Below, one piece after another: positions 16,386-24,853 of a stretch of DNA of 64,000 nucleotides. Position numbers and translations under genes: made by a program. This DNA comes from Pseudoduganella ginsengisoli. Its GTDB lineage: Bacteria > Pseudomonadota > Gammaproteobacteria > Burkholderiales > Burkholderiaceae_D. Positions within the stretch are counted from its first letter, which is position 1. Each line of letters begins with the position of its first letter. The DNA lies in NCBI RefSeq assembly GCF_009720865.1, contig NZ_WNLA01000028.1:1-64000 (forward strand), given 5' to 3'. Under the pieces are notes generated by a model. That model ran no database searches. It saw only the letters and a program-made list of their open reading frames with translations, and was not told the DNA's origin.

Positions 16386-16679
16386 ATGGAAAACTACTAT
16401 CTCGTGCTCGGCGTCGCGCCCAACGCCTCTGACGAGGAAATCAAGAAGGTTTACCGCTCGCTGGCGATGCGCTACCACCCGGACCGCAACCAGGAGCCTG
16501 GCGCGGACGTGCGCTTCAAAGCCATTGCCAAGGCGTACGAAGTGCTGTCGGACCCGGACAAGCGGTCCGAGCACGACCAGAGCCTGAATCACCGCATCAT
16601 TATCGATCCGGAGGCGGAAGCGTACCAATTGTGGCGCGGCATTTTCGGCGTGCACGGCGTGACAATTCCCGTCGCGTAA
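16386..16679 (+). CDS. Short J-domain (DnaJ-like) protein
   Basis: A 97-residue protein consisting almost only of a J domain: YYLVLGVAPNASDEEIKKVY, then YHPDRNQEPGAD with the HPD motif that stimulates Hsp70 ATPase, and FKAIAKAYEVLSDPDKR. It lacks the Gly/Phe region, zinc finger and C-terminal substrate domains of true DnaJ, so it is a dedicated co-chaperone, perhaps for the proteins encoded next to it. The short tail (about 30 residues) is not recognisable. Start ATG 16386 follows GGGAGC. It heads a plus-strand run of genes. Confidence 0.85.
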   Translation: MENYYLVLGVAPNASDEEIKKVYRSLAMRYHPDRNQEPGADVRFKAIAKAYEVLSDPDKRSEHDQSLNHRIIIDPEAEAYQLWRGIFGVHGVTIPVA

Positions 16680-16756
16680 GCAAGACAACATGAAGTCGCG
16701 GCGGCGCGGCGGCGCAGCCGCTTGCTCGCCTTGCAATATTTGAAAGAGCAAAAATT

Positions 16757-17263
16757 ATGAGAAGAGTCCACCCTGAATTCGCCTACCAGGCGCGCGAACT
16801 GGAAGGCCAGATCGAAGGCATCCTCGGTGACCCGCCAGACCGCAAGAATTACAAAATGATGCTGGACGCGCTGGTGTCCGAGTACGCGCAAGGCGGCGGC
16901 ATTGAAGATGTCAACATGATGGCGTTTGCGCTGGTTGACTACATCAAGTTCGACAATCCGAAAGCCATGGTGGCGGAAGCGCAAGATTACGAAGATGGCG
17001 ACCCCGCCCGCGTGTTCGCGCTGGCGTCGTGCCCGGACGGCATGGCGGCAAAGATGTATGCTGCGATAGAAGAGAACTTCCCGGAAATCGGCCGCCAGGC
17101 CGTGATTACCGCCTTCCTGCACAAGCACCCGCGTATGTGGGACGACGACGATGTCTCGCTCGACCAGCTGGCTGCCGGCGATGAAGGCGACGATGAAATG
17201 GAAGACGAGGGCGAAGTGACTGACGACTTCGCGAACATGTTTGACCAGGAAGGAGACCATTGA
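16757..17263 (+). CDS. Unknown acidic protein (cassette gene 2)
   Basis: 168 residues, mostly predicted helix, with a strongly acidic C-terminus (DDDDVSLDQ, DEGDDEMEDEGEVTDD). There is no signal peptide or membrane segment, so it is probably cytoplasmic. I recognise no domain. It starts at ATG 16757 after a GAAAGAG-like site, 77 bases after the J-domain gene, and its TGA overlaps the next ATG (TGATG), implying translational coupling. Confidence 0.75.
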   Translation: MRRVHPEFAYQARELEGQIEGILGDPPDRKNYKMMLDALVSEYAQGGGIEDVNMMAFALVDYIKFDNPKAMVAEAQDYEDGDPARVFALASCPDGMAAKMYAAIEENFPEIGRQAVITAFLHKHPRMWDDDDVSLDQLAAGDEGDDEMEDEGEVTDDFANMFDQEGDH

Positions 17264-18039
17264 TGTCCGACAAAAATCTGCCAGCCATCAGCAAGCAGGT
17301 AACGGAACTGGTGCTGGCCGGCTCGCTGAGCCATGCGGAACAGGCTTTTGCCGACGCGGCCGACCAGTTTGGCGACTACGCAGTGGCCGAAGTGCTGTCG
17401 ACCATCCCGCCGCAAGTGACGGCGCTGCACATGGCGGGTTTTGACGGCGGCAAATTGTCGCTGACGACCCTGCTGGTGCCGCCGAAGGCGTGGGCCGACA
17501 GCCTGGCATTCTTTGCCGCGACGTTCCAGGACGACTTGATCGAAGATGATCCGGAACGCTTGGCCGAGCAATTGTTCGCGCACATCCATGGCGTGGTGTT
17601 TTCCACGGAAGACCAGGAGCGCCGCGAAGCGTTGCTGCAGGAAGCGTCCGCGACCGATCACGGCTGCACCGCATTTGCCGTGCTGTTCTCGCTGGCGCCA
17701 AAAGAAATCCTGGAACTGGCCGGTGAAATCATTTCAAAAGGCCCGTATGTGAGCGGTCAGACCACGTCGGATAACGACGTGATCCCGCTGGCGCTGGAAT
17801 TGGCGAAAGCATCGGAAGATGGCTGGGACCGCGCGCTGTTCGAACTGTTCCCGGACTTCCGCCACAGCGCCGACCTGGCTGACGCGGAATTCTCTGACGA
17901 CCCGGATGAAGAACCGAAATTCCTGCAGCGTACCACCCGTGAATTGCTGTACCGGCTGCGCAAGCAAGTGCCAAGCACGCGCAGTGCGCCGAAAGCGGCC
18001 AGCGGCCGCCGCAGCATCGGTACGGGGATCTTCTCCTGA
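17263..18039 (+). CDS. Unknown protein (cassette gene 3)
   Basis: 258 residues; helical, acidic in the middle, and ending in a basic Ser/Arg-rich tail (SAPKAASGRRSIGTGIFS). I recognise no domain. ATG 17263 overlaps the upstream stop and has AAGGAGA at normal spacing, so I reject the TTG one codon earlier. Its own TGA overlaps the start of the next gene by one base. The tight coupling suggests that cassette genes 2 to 4 act together. Confidence 0.75.
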   Translation: MSDKNLPAISKQVTELVLAGSLSHAEQAFADAADQFGDYAVAEVLSTIPPQVTALHMAGFDGGKLSLTTLLVPPKAWADSLAFFAATFQDDLIEDDPERLAEQLFAHIHGVVFSTEDQERREALLQEASATDHGCTAFAVLFSLAPKEILELAGEIISKGPYVSGQTTSDNDVIPLALELAKASEDGWDRALFELFPDFRHSADLADAEFSDDPDEEPKFLQRTTRELLYRLRKQVPSTRSAPKAASGRRSIGTGIFS

Positions 18040-18911
18040 TGCTGCCCGCACTCGTCAAGGAAAGCCTGCCGCGGCTCACGCGCGCCATCAAGCTGTTGCC
18101 GGGAGATCCACGCCCGGATGCGGCCTTTATTCTGGCCGACGAACTGACCGGCATCACGGCCATGGTGGCGGAAAAGTTCACCAACGAACGCACGGCCGAC
18201 GGGATCCAGCGTGCGCTGCATCTGACGGTGGGCGGCGTGTCGCTGGGGCTGGAATCCGTGCTGGCCGTGGATTCCGATGAAGCCGCGCTGGACTTCCTCG
18301 TCGATAACGGCGCGGAAGCGGCATTCCAGGCAGGTTTTCGCCAGATCAAGGAATTGGCGCAAATGCCGGAAGATACGCTGGTGGGTGAATATGACAACGA
18401 TCCCGTCTATGCGCAGCGCCGCTTGCGGGATTTGTTTGTCGACATTTGCCTGGCCGATCCGAACCAGAACTGGTCCGGACCGGAACGCTTTGAAACGCAA
18501 CTGAAGCAGCGCAAGGAAGTGCAGGCCATCGTGCGCCTGGCCGGCTGGCTGCGCCGCCACAACGACGGCGGCGCCATCAATGATGCGGACTTGAATGCGG
18601 AAGGCGTGATTGCGCTGGCGATTATCTTCGCTGTCGAAGGGGGCGGGCGCATCGTGGCGCGCACCGGGCAAAAAGAGTTTGAACGTTTCGTCAAATCCGT
18701 GCGCAAGAACAAACCGGATTACGAAGCAGGGTGGGCCGAGCTGGTGGCGAAAGTACCGGCGCAGCACCATCCGGTACTGTTGCAGCGCATCGAGTCGTAC
18801 CGCACCTCGTGCACCGTGCTGCAAAACATCCCCGGCCGTACGGCCATGAAAACCCTGTTTGCAGAGCTGGAAAATTACGCCGGCTCGGAACTGGAAGCCG
18901 ACTACGACTGA
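18039..18911 (+). CDS. Unknown protein (cassette gene 4)
   Basis: 290 residues, helical, no signal peptide. Features include KLLPGDPRPDAAFILADELTG near the start and ALAIIFAVEGGGRIVAR past the middle. I recognise no family. It starts at ATG 18039, overlapping the previous stop (TGATG). Its stop is two bases before the next ATG, so the cassette may be read together with the binding-protein and porin genes that follow. Confidence 0.72.
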   Translation: MLPALVKESLPRLTRAIKLLPGDPRPDAAFILADELTGITAMVAEKFTNERTADGIQRALHLTVGGVSLGLESVLAVDSDEAALDFLVDNGAEAAFQAGFRQIKELAQMPEDTLVGEYDNDPVYAQRRLRDLFVDICLADPNQNWSGPERFETQLKQRKEVQAIVRLAGWLRRHNDGGAINDADLNAEGVIALAIIFAVEGGGRIVARTGQKEFERFVKSVRKNKPDYEAGWAELVAKVPAQHHPVLLQRIESYRTSCTVLQNIPGRTAMKTLFAELENYAGSELEADYD

Positions 18912-18913
18912 TC

Positions 18914-19804
18914 ATGACGTCTGGCGCCGCCCACCTTCCCAAGCTTCCACGCCGCACCGTGTTGCGGCTGGGTGCGGGAGTGGCGGCGCTGGCGGCCTGT
19001 CCGGCCATCATCGCGCAGGCGCCCGTCGCGGTGCGCTGTCCCTACATTGGCAACGATATCGACCAGGTCAGCTTTGACATGCTGCGCCTGGCGCTCGGCC
19101 ATGTTCCCGGCAACTTCACGTTCCATACGCGGCCGCCGCGCATGGAACGGGGCCGCGCCCTGCATGAATTGGCGCGCGGTGAATTCCTCGACGTTGCGTG
19201 GGCGGTCACCAGCCGCGAGCGGGAAGCAGCGCTGCTGCCCATCCGCATCCCGCTGGACCGGGGCTTGAGCGGCTGGCGCATTTGCCTGGTGCGGCGTGCC
19301 GACGTGGAACGCTTTGCCGCGGTCGATCAGCTGGCAGGGCTGGCGCGTTTCCAGGCAGGACTGGGTTACGACTGGGTGGAAACTTCCGTGCTGCGCGCAA
19401 ACGGCTTGCCGGTCGTGACGGGCAACAATTCCGATAGCCTGCCCGCGATGCTGGCCGGACAGCGCTTCGATTACTATCCGCGCCCGCTGCGGCAAGCGTG
19501 GGTCGATTTGCAAAAGTACCCGAACCTGGCGTTGGAAGTGGAGCCGCACTTTGCACTGCACTTCCCGTCCGCACTGTACCTGTTCGTCAATAAAGCCAAT
19601 ACCGCGCTGGCGGACTTGCTGCTGACAGGCTTGCGCAAGGCTATCGATGACGGGACGTTTGAAAAATTATTCACTGAGCAGTACAGCGCTTACCTGCAGC
19701 GCGCCGCGCTGGGGCAGCGCCGCGTCTTCCATCTTGAAAATCCTTCATTGACGCCGGACACGCCGCTGGCGGCGCGCGAACTGTGGTATTTTCCGCCACT
19801 GTAA
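18914..19804 (+). CDS. Periplasmic substrate-binding-like protein with Tat-type signal (paralogue 1)
   Basis: A 296-residue exported protein resembling SBP_bac_3/amino-acid-binding folds. The signal region LPRRTVLRLGAGVAALAACP has a twin-arginine and a hydrophobic core, so Tat export is likely. Mature-protein landmarks shared with the next gene are MERGRALHELARGE, LDVAWAVTSRERE, RIPLDRGLSGWR and LRANGLPVVTGNN. No permease or ATPase is adjacent, so transport is not supported; sensing or scavenging is possible. It starts at ATG 18914, two bases after the preceding stop. Confidence 0.75.
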   Translation: MTSGAAHLPKLPRRTVLRLGAGVAALAACPAIIAQAPVAVRCPYIGNDIDQVSFDMLRLALGHVPGNFTFHTRPPRMERGRALHELARGEFLDVAWAVTSREREAALLPIRIPLDRGLSGWRICLVRRADVERFAAVDQLAGLARFQAGLGYDWVETSVLRANGLPVVTGNNSDSLPAMLAGQRFDYYPRPLRQAWVDLQKYPNLALEVEPHFALHFPSALYLFVNKANTALADLLLTGLRKAIDDGTFEKLFTEQYSAYLQRAALGQRRVFHLENPSLTPDTPLAARELWYFPPL

Positions 19805-19877
19805 GCCATAGCCGTAGTTCGCAGGTGTGAACGTTGTAAGATGGTAAGAAACCATTGTTCAGGGGGCGCAGGGCAAC

Positions 19878-20753
19878 ATGCTACGGACGCGGGCCAGTGC
19901 TGCCATGTTGACGCTGTTCTGTTTCGCAGTGCCTGCTGCCGCTGCGCCACTGCGGGCCGCCTATCCCAAACCGCAAACAGAATTCGAGCAAGGCTTTGTC
20001 GATTTATTGAAGCTGGCGCTGTCGCGCGCCGGCGGCTATGCGCCGCAAGAGTGGCTCGTGCACATGGAAAAAGGCCGAGCCATCCATGAACTGGTGCACG
20101 GCAACCAGCTGGATGTGGTGTGGGCCGTCGCTAACCGCGAGCGCGAACAGCAAATGTTGCCGGTACGGATACCGCTCGACAAGGGAATCTCTGGCTGGCG
20201 TCTCCTGCTTGTCAACAAGGGGGACGCGGCAAAGTTCGGCGCAGTGCGCGCGCTGCCGGATCTGGCCAGGTGGACGGCGGGGCAGGGCCAGGATTGGGCC
20301 GATACGGCTGTCTTGCGGGCTAATGGATTGCCGGTCGTGACAGGGAATAATTCGAAAGGCTTGTTCAGCATGCTGATTGCCGGGCGCTTTGACTATTTCC
20401 CACGCTCCGCACGGCAAATCTGGGCCGAAGCGGAACAATACCAAGCGCGCGGGCTGGCAGTGGAAGACAGCCTGGTACTGCATTACCCTGCGGCGGTGTA
20501 TTTCTTTGTGAACCGGAATAATGCCGCGCTGGCTGCCGCGTTGGAACGGGGACTGCTGGCTGCCATCGACGATGGTTCGTTTGACCGGCTGTTCCACGCA
20601 ACCCATGGCGAAGCGCTGCGGCGCGCGCAGTTCGGCAAGCGGCGCATTTTCCATTTGAACAATCCTGACTTGTCACCGGAAACGCCGCTGGCGCGCAAAC
20701 AATTCTGGTACACGCCGGACACGGAGGCGCGCCCGATGCGGCGCCAGCCATGA
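19878..20753 (+). CDS. Periplasmic substrate-binding-like protein (paralogue 2)
   Basis: A 291-residue paralogue of the preceding product, with a Sec-type signal peptide (about residues 1-24, ending AAAA) in place of a Tat signal. Shared blocks: MEKGRAIHELVHG, LDVVWAVANRERE, RIPLDKGISGWR, LRANGLPVVTGNN, and a C-terminal block ending in (R/K)xxWYxP. The pair differ in signal type, which suggests separate export routes and perhaps different cofactors. Its TGA overlaps the porin start (ATGA). Confidence 0.75.
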   Translation: MLRTRASAAMLTLFCFAVPAAAAPLRAAYPKPQTEFEQGFVDLLKLALSRAGGYAPQEWLVHMEKGRAIHELVHGNQLDVVWAVANREREQQMLPVRIPLDKGISGWRLLLVNKGDAAKFGAVRALPDLARWTAGQGQDWADTAVLRANGLPVVTGNNSKGLFSMLIAGRFDYFPRSARQIWAEAEQYQARGLAVEDSLVLHYPAAVYFFVNRNNAALAAALERGLLAAIDDGSFDRLFHATHGEALRRAQFGKRRIFHLNNPDLSPETPLARKQFWYTPDTEARPMRRQP

Positions 20754-21805
20754 TGCGGTCGTGGGCCACGCTGCTGGCGCTGGCGCCCGCCGTGGCGCAG
20801 GCCGAGTCGGGCATGACGCTGTCCGGGGCGATGGACCTGGCGCTGGAGCGGGGCAACTATGACCGCGGCGTCTCGGCCACGCGCGTGCAAAGCGGCGATC
20901 TGGGCGTCAGCCGCTTTAACGTGCGCGCTACTGAAGACCTGGGGGAGGGCGTGACGGCGTTTGCCATCCTGGAAACTGCGCTGGGCGCCGATACGGGTAC
21001 GGCCGGCGCGGGTACCGCTTTGTGGAACCGTGGCAGCGTTGTCGGGTTGCGCGGACCGGCAGGGCAAGTGGTGGCGGGCCGCCAGTATGCGCCCATGTTT
21101 TGGGTGGCGCTGCGCTCGGATGCGTCGACGGTGGCGTTTCCCACCACCGGCGTCGTGCTCAATATCGAACAAACCCTCGTGACCGGACGCAGCGGCATCG
21201 GCGGCTTTTTCAACAATGCCATCAATTACCGCACCCCGGACTGGCACGGATGGAATGGCGAAGTCTCGTATTCGGTGGGCAATGAGCTGGCCGGCCCGCG
21301 CCGCCATGACGGTGAAAATGCGGGCTGCAATGTGCAATATGGGCAAGACGCCTGGTGGGCGGGCTACGCGTATAACCGCTCGGTCGCGCATGAAGCAACC
21401 GATACCGCCGACCGCGTACATCGTACGCACTTGCTGGGTGTGAAATACAGCGTGGCGGAGTGGGCGCTGGGCGCCAACGTTGCGTACCTGGCCAATATGC
21501 TGGGCGGTCCTTCCGGCGGCAATGCGCACGTCGGGCAAGTGTCGGGCCGCGTGGCGGCCGGTCCCGGCGATGTCAACTTATCCATCGGATGGATGGCGGA
21601 AACAGGCCGTAAGCGCACCCTGGCGTGGCACGCGGGCTATGTGTGGCCACTGTCGCGGCGCACGCAGCTGTATGCCTTTACCGTCAAGCTGCACAATAAC
21701 GCGGTGGGCAACCGGGGCCTGGCGAACTTGTATGGCGATTACCGCCTGGTACAGCCGGGCTTTGATCCGCAGGCGGTGGCGCTGGGGATACGGCACCTGT
21801 TTTAA
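20750..21805 (+). CDS. Outer-membrane porin (Gram-negative porin family)
   Basis: A 351-residue beta-barrel protein. A short signal peptide (MMRSWATLLALAPAVAQA) precedes SGMTLSGAMDLALERG, the usual first strand of betaproteobacterial trimeric porins. A long run of alternating strands follows, and the last residue is Phe (IRHLF), the outer-membrane insertion signal. It overlaps the upstream binding-protein gene by four bases. The short N-terminal region and the coupling to binding proteins suggest substrate-specific uptake. It converges on the LysR gene with a 4-bp overlap of stop codons. Confidence 0.85.
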   Translation: MMRSWATLLALAPAVAQAESGMTLSGAMDLALERGNYDRGVSATRVQSGDLGVSRFNVRATEDLGEGVTAFAILETALGADTGTAGAGTALWNRGSVVGLRGPAGQVVAGRQYAPMFWVALRSDASTVAFPTTGVVLNIEQTLVTGRSGIGGFFNNAINYRTPDWHGWNGEVSYSVGNELAGPRRHDGENAGCNVQYGQDAWWAGYAYNRSVAHEATDTADRVHRTHLLGVKYSVAEWALGANVAYLANMLGGPSGGNAHVGQVSGRVAAGPGDVNLSIGWMAETGRKRTLAWHAGYVWPLSRRTQLYAFTVKLHNNAVGNRGLANLYGDYRLVQPGFDPQAVALGIRHLF

Positions 21806-22710
21806 CCGGGTGTGCCGGTCTCTGCGCCGGCAGCCTTGGCCAGCGCAACAAACGCTGCCACCAGCGGGCTGGCGTCATCCTTGCGCTGCGCCAGCAGCAG
21901 CGACGTCGTGGCGGCGCTGTCCGCCAGCGGGCGGTACGCCACGCCTTTCATGCGGATGCGGTCAAATGGCTGCGGCAACACGCTGACGCCAAGGCCGGCA
22001 GCGACGAGACCGATAATGGTGGACGCTTCGCCCGCTTCCATGGCGATTTGCGGCACGAAGCCGGCTGCCCGGCACAGGCGGAAAATCTGGTGGTAGATCC
22101 CCGTTCCCGCTTCTTTCGGATACATGACAAACGGCATGCCCTGCAAATCGCTGACGTGGATGGTGCGGCGCCGGGCCAGCGGCGCGTCGGCGGGGAGGAT
22201 CAGCACCAGCGGGTCTTCGCGCAGCATGGTCATGGCAATGCCATCGGGCAGCGTGACTTCCGGCGGACGCACGAAGCCCAGGTCCAGCTTGCGGCCTTCG
22301 AGGGCGTCCAGCTGGTGCAAGGTCGCCATTTCATGCAAGGTCAGCGCCACGTGCGGATACAGCTGGCGGTATTGGCGGATCACTTGCGCAAACAGCGGCG
22401 TGAACGGCGTGGAAAAGGTAAAGCCCACGCGCAATTCGCCGGCCTCTCCCCGCTGCGCGCGGCGGGCCGTGACGATGGCTTGTTCGGACTGTGCGAGGAT
22501 TTGCCGCGCATCGCGCAAGAATAATTTGCCTGCTTCCGTCAGCCGCACCCAGCGCTTGCTGCGCTCGAACAGGCGCGCGCCGACTTCCTGTTCCAGCGCC
22601 TGGATTTGCTGGCTCAGCGGCGGCTGGCCGATATGCAGCCGTTCAGCGGCCCGCGTAAAACTCAATTCTTCGGCGACTGCCAGGAAATAGCGGAGGTGGC
22701 GGAGTTCCAT
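21802..22710 (-). CDS. LysR-family transcriptional regulator
   Basis: A 302-residue regulator. The N-terminal winged HTH is canonical: MELRHLRYFLAVAEELSFTR, AAERLHIGQPPLSQQIQALE. The effector domain (from about 90) resembles the BenM/CatM/CynR type. It is divergent from an MFS gene with 96 bases between starts, the classic arrangement for a LysR regulator and its target. Two AGTATTAC direct repeats lie in that gap. The last bases overlap the convergent porin gene. The effector is unknown. Confidence 0.88.
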   Translation of the reverse strand: MELRHLRYFLAVAEELSFTRAAERLHIGQPPLSQQIQALEQEVGARLFERSKRWVRLTEAGKLFLRDARQILAQSEQAIVTARRAQRGEAGELRVGFTFSTPFTPLFAQVIRQYRQLYPHVALTLHEMATLHQLDALEGRKLDLGFVRPPEVTLPDGIAMTMLREDPLVLILPADAPLARRRTIHVSDLQGMPFVMYPKEAGTGIYHQIFRLCRAAGFVPQIAMEAGEASTIIGLVAAGLGVSVLPQPFDRIRMKGVAYRPLADSAATTSLLLAQRKDDASPLVAAFVALAKAAGAETGTPG

Positions 22711-22721
22711 TATCGTTTTAA

Positions 22722-22761
22722 AGTATTACTGGCGACTGAAATATATATTGGACAGTATTAC
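22722..22761. promoter_or_regulatory. Candidate LysR operator: two AGTATTAC direct repeats
   Basis: AGTATTAC occurs at 22722-22729 and again at 22754-22761, 32 bases apart (about three helical turns), in the gap between the LysR gene and the MFS gene. This spacing would place two regulator dimers on the same face of DNA. Binding is inferred. Confidence 0.45.
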
Positions 22762-22806
22762 AGGGCAATCCTACCATGGGGCTATTGTTTGTCGCTGGAG
22801 GCCCCC

Positions 22807-24024
22807 ATGGCCATCGCTGCCGGTACCCCTGAGTTCACCCGTTCTACCCGCGCCATGTTTTTGGGGGGCTTTTCCACGTTTGCCTTGCTGTATTGCGTGC
22901 AGCCGCTGATGCCTGTGCTGGGGCATGAATATGCGCTGACGGCGGCGCAAAGCAGCCTGGTCCTGGCGGTCTCGACGGCGGCGCTGGCACTGTCGCTGGT
23001 GGTGTCCACGGTGGTGTCGGCACGCCTGGGCCGCACGCCGCTGATGGTGGGCGCCATGGCGGTGGCAGCCGTGATGACGTTATTGAGCCCGCTGACGCAC
23101 AGCTATGGCCAACTGGTGGCGCTGCGCGCCGCGCTGGGGATGGCGCTGGGCGGCATGCCTGCCATTGCGATGGTGTATTTGTCGGAAGAAATGGAAGCCA
23201 CGTCGCTGGGCGCGGCCATGGGCGTGTACATCAGCGGCGGCGCGTTTGGCGGCATGGCGGGGCGCATGCTGGCATCCGTGCTGGGCGACTTGTATTCGTG
23301 GCGGGTGGCCATGGCCGTGCTGGGCGCGGCCGGGTTGTATGCCGCGTGGGAATTTTGGCGCAGCCTGCCCCGTTCGCGCCATTTCACGGGCGGCACGATC
23401 CAATGGCGGAGCGCATGGCAGGGCTGGTCATTGCACTTGCGCGATGACGGCATGCGCGCGCTGTTTGCGCTGGCGTTCGTGCTGATGGGCTGCATGGTCA
23501 GCGTGTACAGCTATATCGCATTCCGCCTGCAAGGCGCGCCATATGGTTTGAGCCAGAGTGTGACGGGGCTGGTGTCGTTCCTGTACGTGCTGGGTATTTT
23601 CAGTTCCGTGTGGGCGGGCAAGCTGGTGGACCGCCTGGGCCGCCGCAACGTGCTGTGGAAAATCATGGCGCTGATGCTGGGGGGCTTGCTGCTGACCTTG
23701 TTTTCGTGGCTGCCGCTGATTGTGCTGGGCATGGCGGTCTTTACGTTTGCGTTCTTTGCCGGGCATTCGATAGCCAGCAGCTGGGTGGGACGGCGTGCAC
23801 TGGCGCTGAGCCGTCCGCAGGCAGGGCTGGCATCGGGGCTGTACCTGTTCTTTTACTACCTGGGTTCCAGCGTGGTGGCATGGACTGCCGGGTTGCTGTG
23901 GCCGCATGCCGGATGGGCTGGCGTGGTGGGGCTGCTGGGGGCGTGCCTGTGCGGCGGCGTGCTGATTGCGCTGCGTTTGCGCCAGCTGGAGCCCGTGGTG
24001 GAGGCGGCGCCTGCCGCAGCCTGA
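22807..24024 (+). CDS. MFS transporter, YnfM-like
   Basis: A 405-residue inner-membrane protein with 12 predicted transmembrane segments. The opening FLGGFSTFALLYCVQPLMPV and the ALGMALGGMPAIAMVYLSEE stretch are typical of the YnfM/YdhP branch of MFS efflux proteins. I use ATG 22807, with GGAGG eight bases upstream; the open frame reaches further back through the LysR promoter region, which is not coding. The substrate is unknown; control by the divergent LysR protein is likely. Confidence 0.85.
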   Translation: MAIAAGTPEFTRSTRAMFLGGFSTFALLYCVQPLMPVLGHEYALTAAQSSLVLAVSTAALALSLVVSTVVSARLGRTPLMVGAMAVAAVMTLLSPLTHSYGQLVALRAALGMALGGMPAIAMVYLSEEMEATSLGAAMGVYISGGAFGGMAGRMLASVLGDLYSWRVAMAVLGAAGLYAAWEFWRSLPRSRHFTGGTIQWRSAWQGWSLHLRDDGMRALFALAFVLMGCMVSVYSYIAFRLQGAPYGLSQSVTGLVSFLYVLGIFSSVWAGKLVDRLGRRNVLWKIMALMLGGLLLTLFSWLPLIVLGMAVFTFAFFAGHSIASSWVGRRALALSRPQAGLASGLYLFFYYLGSSVVAWTAGLLWPHAGWAGVVGLLGACLCGGVLIALRLRQLEPVVEAAPAAA

Positions 24025-24690
24025 TCACTTTTCGCGTGGGCACGTCATCAGCTTGTAGTCGTAGCGCGCTTCCAGGCTGGGGTCGGGTTTGTAAAAGCAA
24101 TATGTGCCCATGGCCGTGCGGATTTTATACATGCGCGTGCGGCCATCCGGCACGGATATTTCACGGATTTCCGGCGCGCTGAACCATTTGGGCGGGACGG
24201 CTTCTCCTGCTTCCTGGAACGCGCGCTCCAGGCCGGCCTGCAAGGTATTCGTCGGCTTTACCAGCCTGGCCAGTTTGCCGCCCCGTAGCTCATGGTCTGC
24301 CTTGCCTGCGCCCCAGTCCTGGCGGCGCAGCATGGCTTCCGTGGCGGGGGCGGGGGGCGTGTTGGCGAGATCGAACGGGTCACTGCCTGGCGCCGGTGCG
24401 GCTTCCGGTACTGGCGCGGCAGGCAAAGGTGCAATCGGTTCCGTACGCGTTGCCGCCTTGGCCCGCAGTGCGACAGGCCGCTGCGGCGGCGCCTGGCCAG
24501 GTACCGGTTTTTTCACGGCCGGTGGTTTTGCCAGCGGCAACAGCCACTGTATCGGCGCCAATTCCTTCCCTTCCAATTGCGGCGCAGCGCGATAGTGCTG
24601 CGCCAACAGCGCGCTGAACAGTGCCGCATGCAGTACGGCTATCGCCAGCAGCGCCGGTGCGTTAGGGCGGGAACGGGGAAAAAATGTCAT
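24025..24690 (-). CDS. Pro-rich membrane-anchored hypothetical protein
   Basis: A 221-residue protein with one N-terminal transmembrane helix (about residues 11-30: APALLAIAVLHAALFSALLA), a Pro/Ala-rich stalk (about 50-115) and a C-terminal domain of about 90 residues with two Cys (GTYCFY, KLMTCPREK). The layout resembles a TonB-like or cell-envelope protein, but the C-terminus is not a TonB domain that I can recognise. Its stop lies directly against the stop of the convergent MFS gene. Confidence 0.65.
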   Translation of the reverse strand: MTFFPRSRPNAPALLAIAVLHAALFSALLAQHYRAAPQLEGKELAPIQWLLPLAKPPAVKKPVPGQAPPQRPVALRAKAATRTEPIAPLPAAPVPEAAPAPGSDPFDLANTPPAPATEAMLRRQDWGAGKADHELRGGKLARLVKPTNTLQAGLERAFQEAGEAVPPKWFSAPEIREISVPDGRTRMYKIRTAMGTYCFYKPDPSLEARYDYKLMTCPREK

Positions 24691-24853
24691 GCCGGAAATG
24701 TAACGTTGTCAGCATGAATTGCTTGTGAAATTCACAAATTTTTACAACCCCTTGGCGTTGGGGCGCGTCAAACAAGCGAGCGCAACTAATTTACAGCGAG
24801 CCTTTCTAACGCTGTCCAGGCACGCCGTGCCTGCCAACGTAAAGGAGAGCGCC

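Noticed and set aside
16620..16745. Possible frameshift extending the J-domain protein by about 23 residues
   Set aside because: A shifted frame continues to TGA near 16739 with an Arg/Gly/Ala-rich tail, but there is no slippery site or homology I can use. The in-frame stop at 16679 is accepted.
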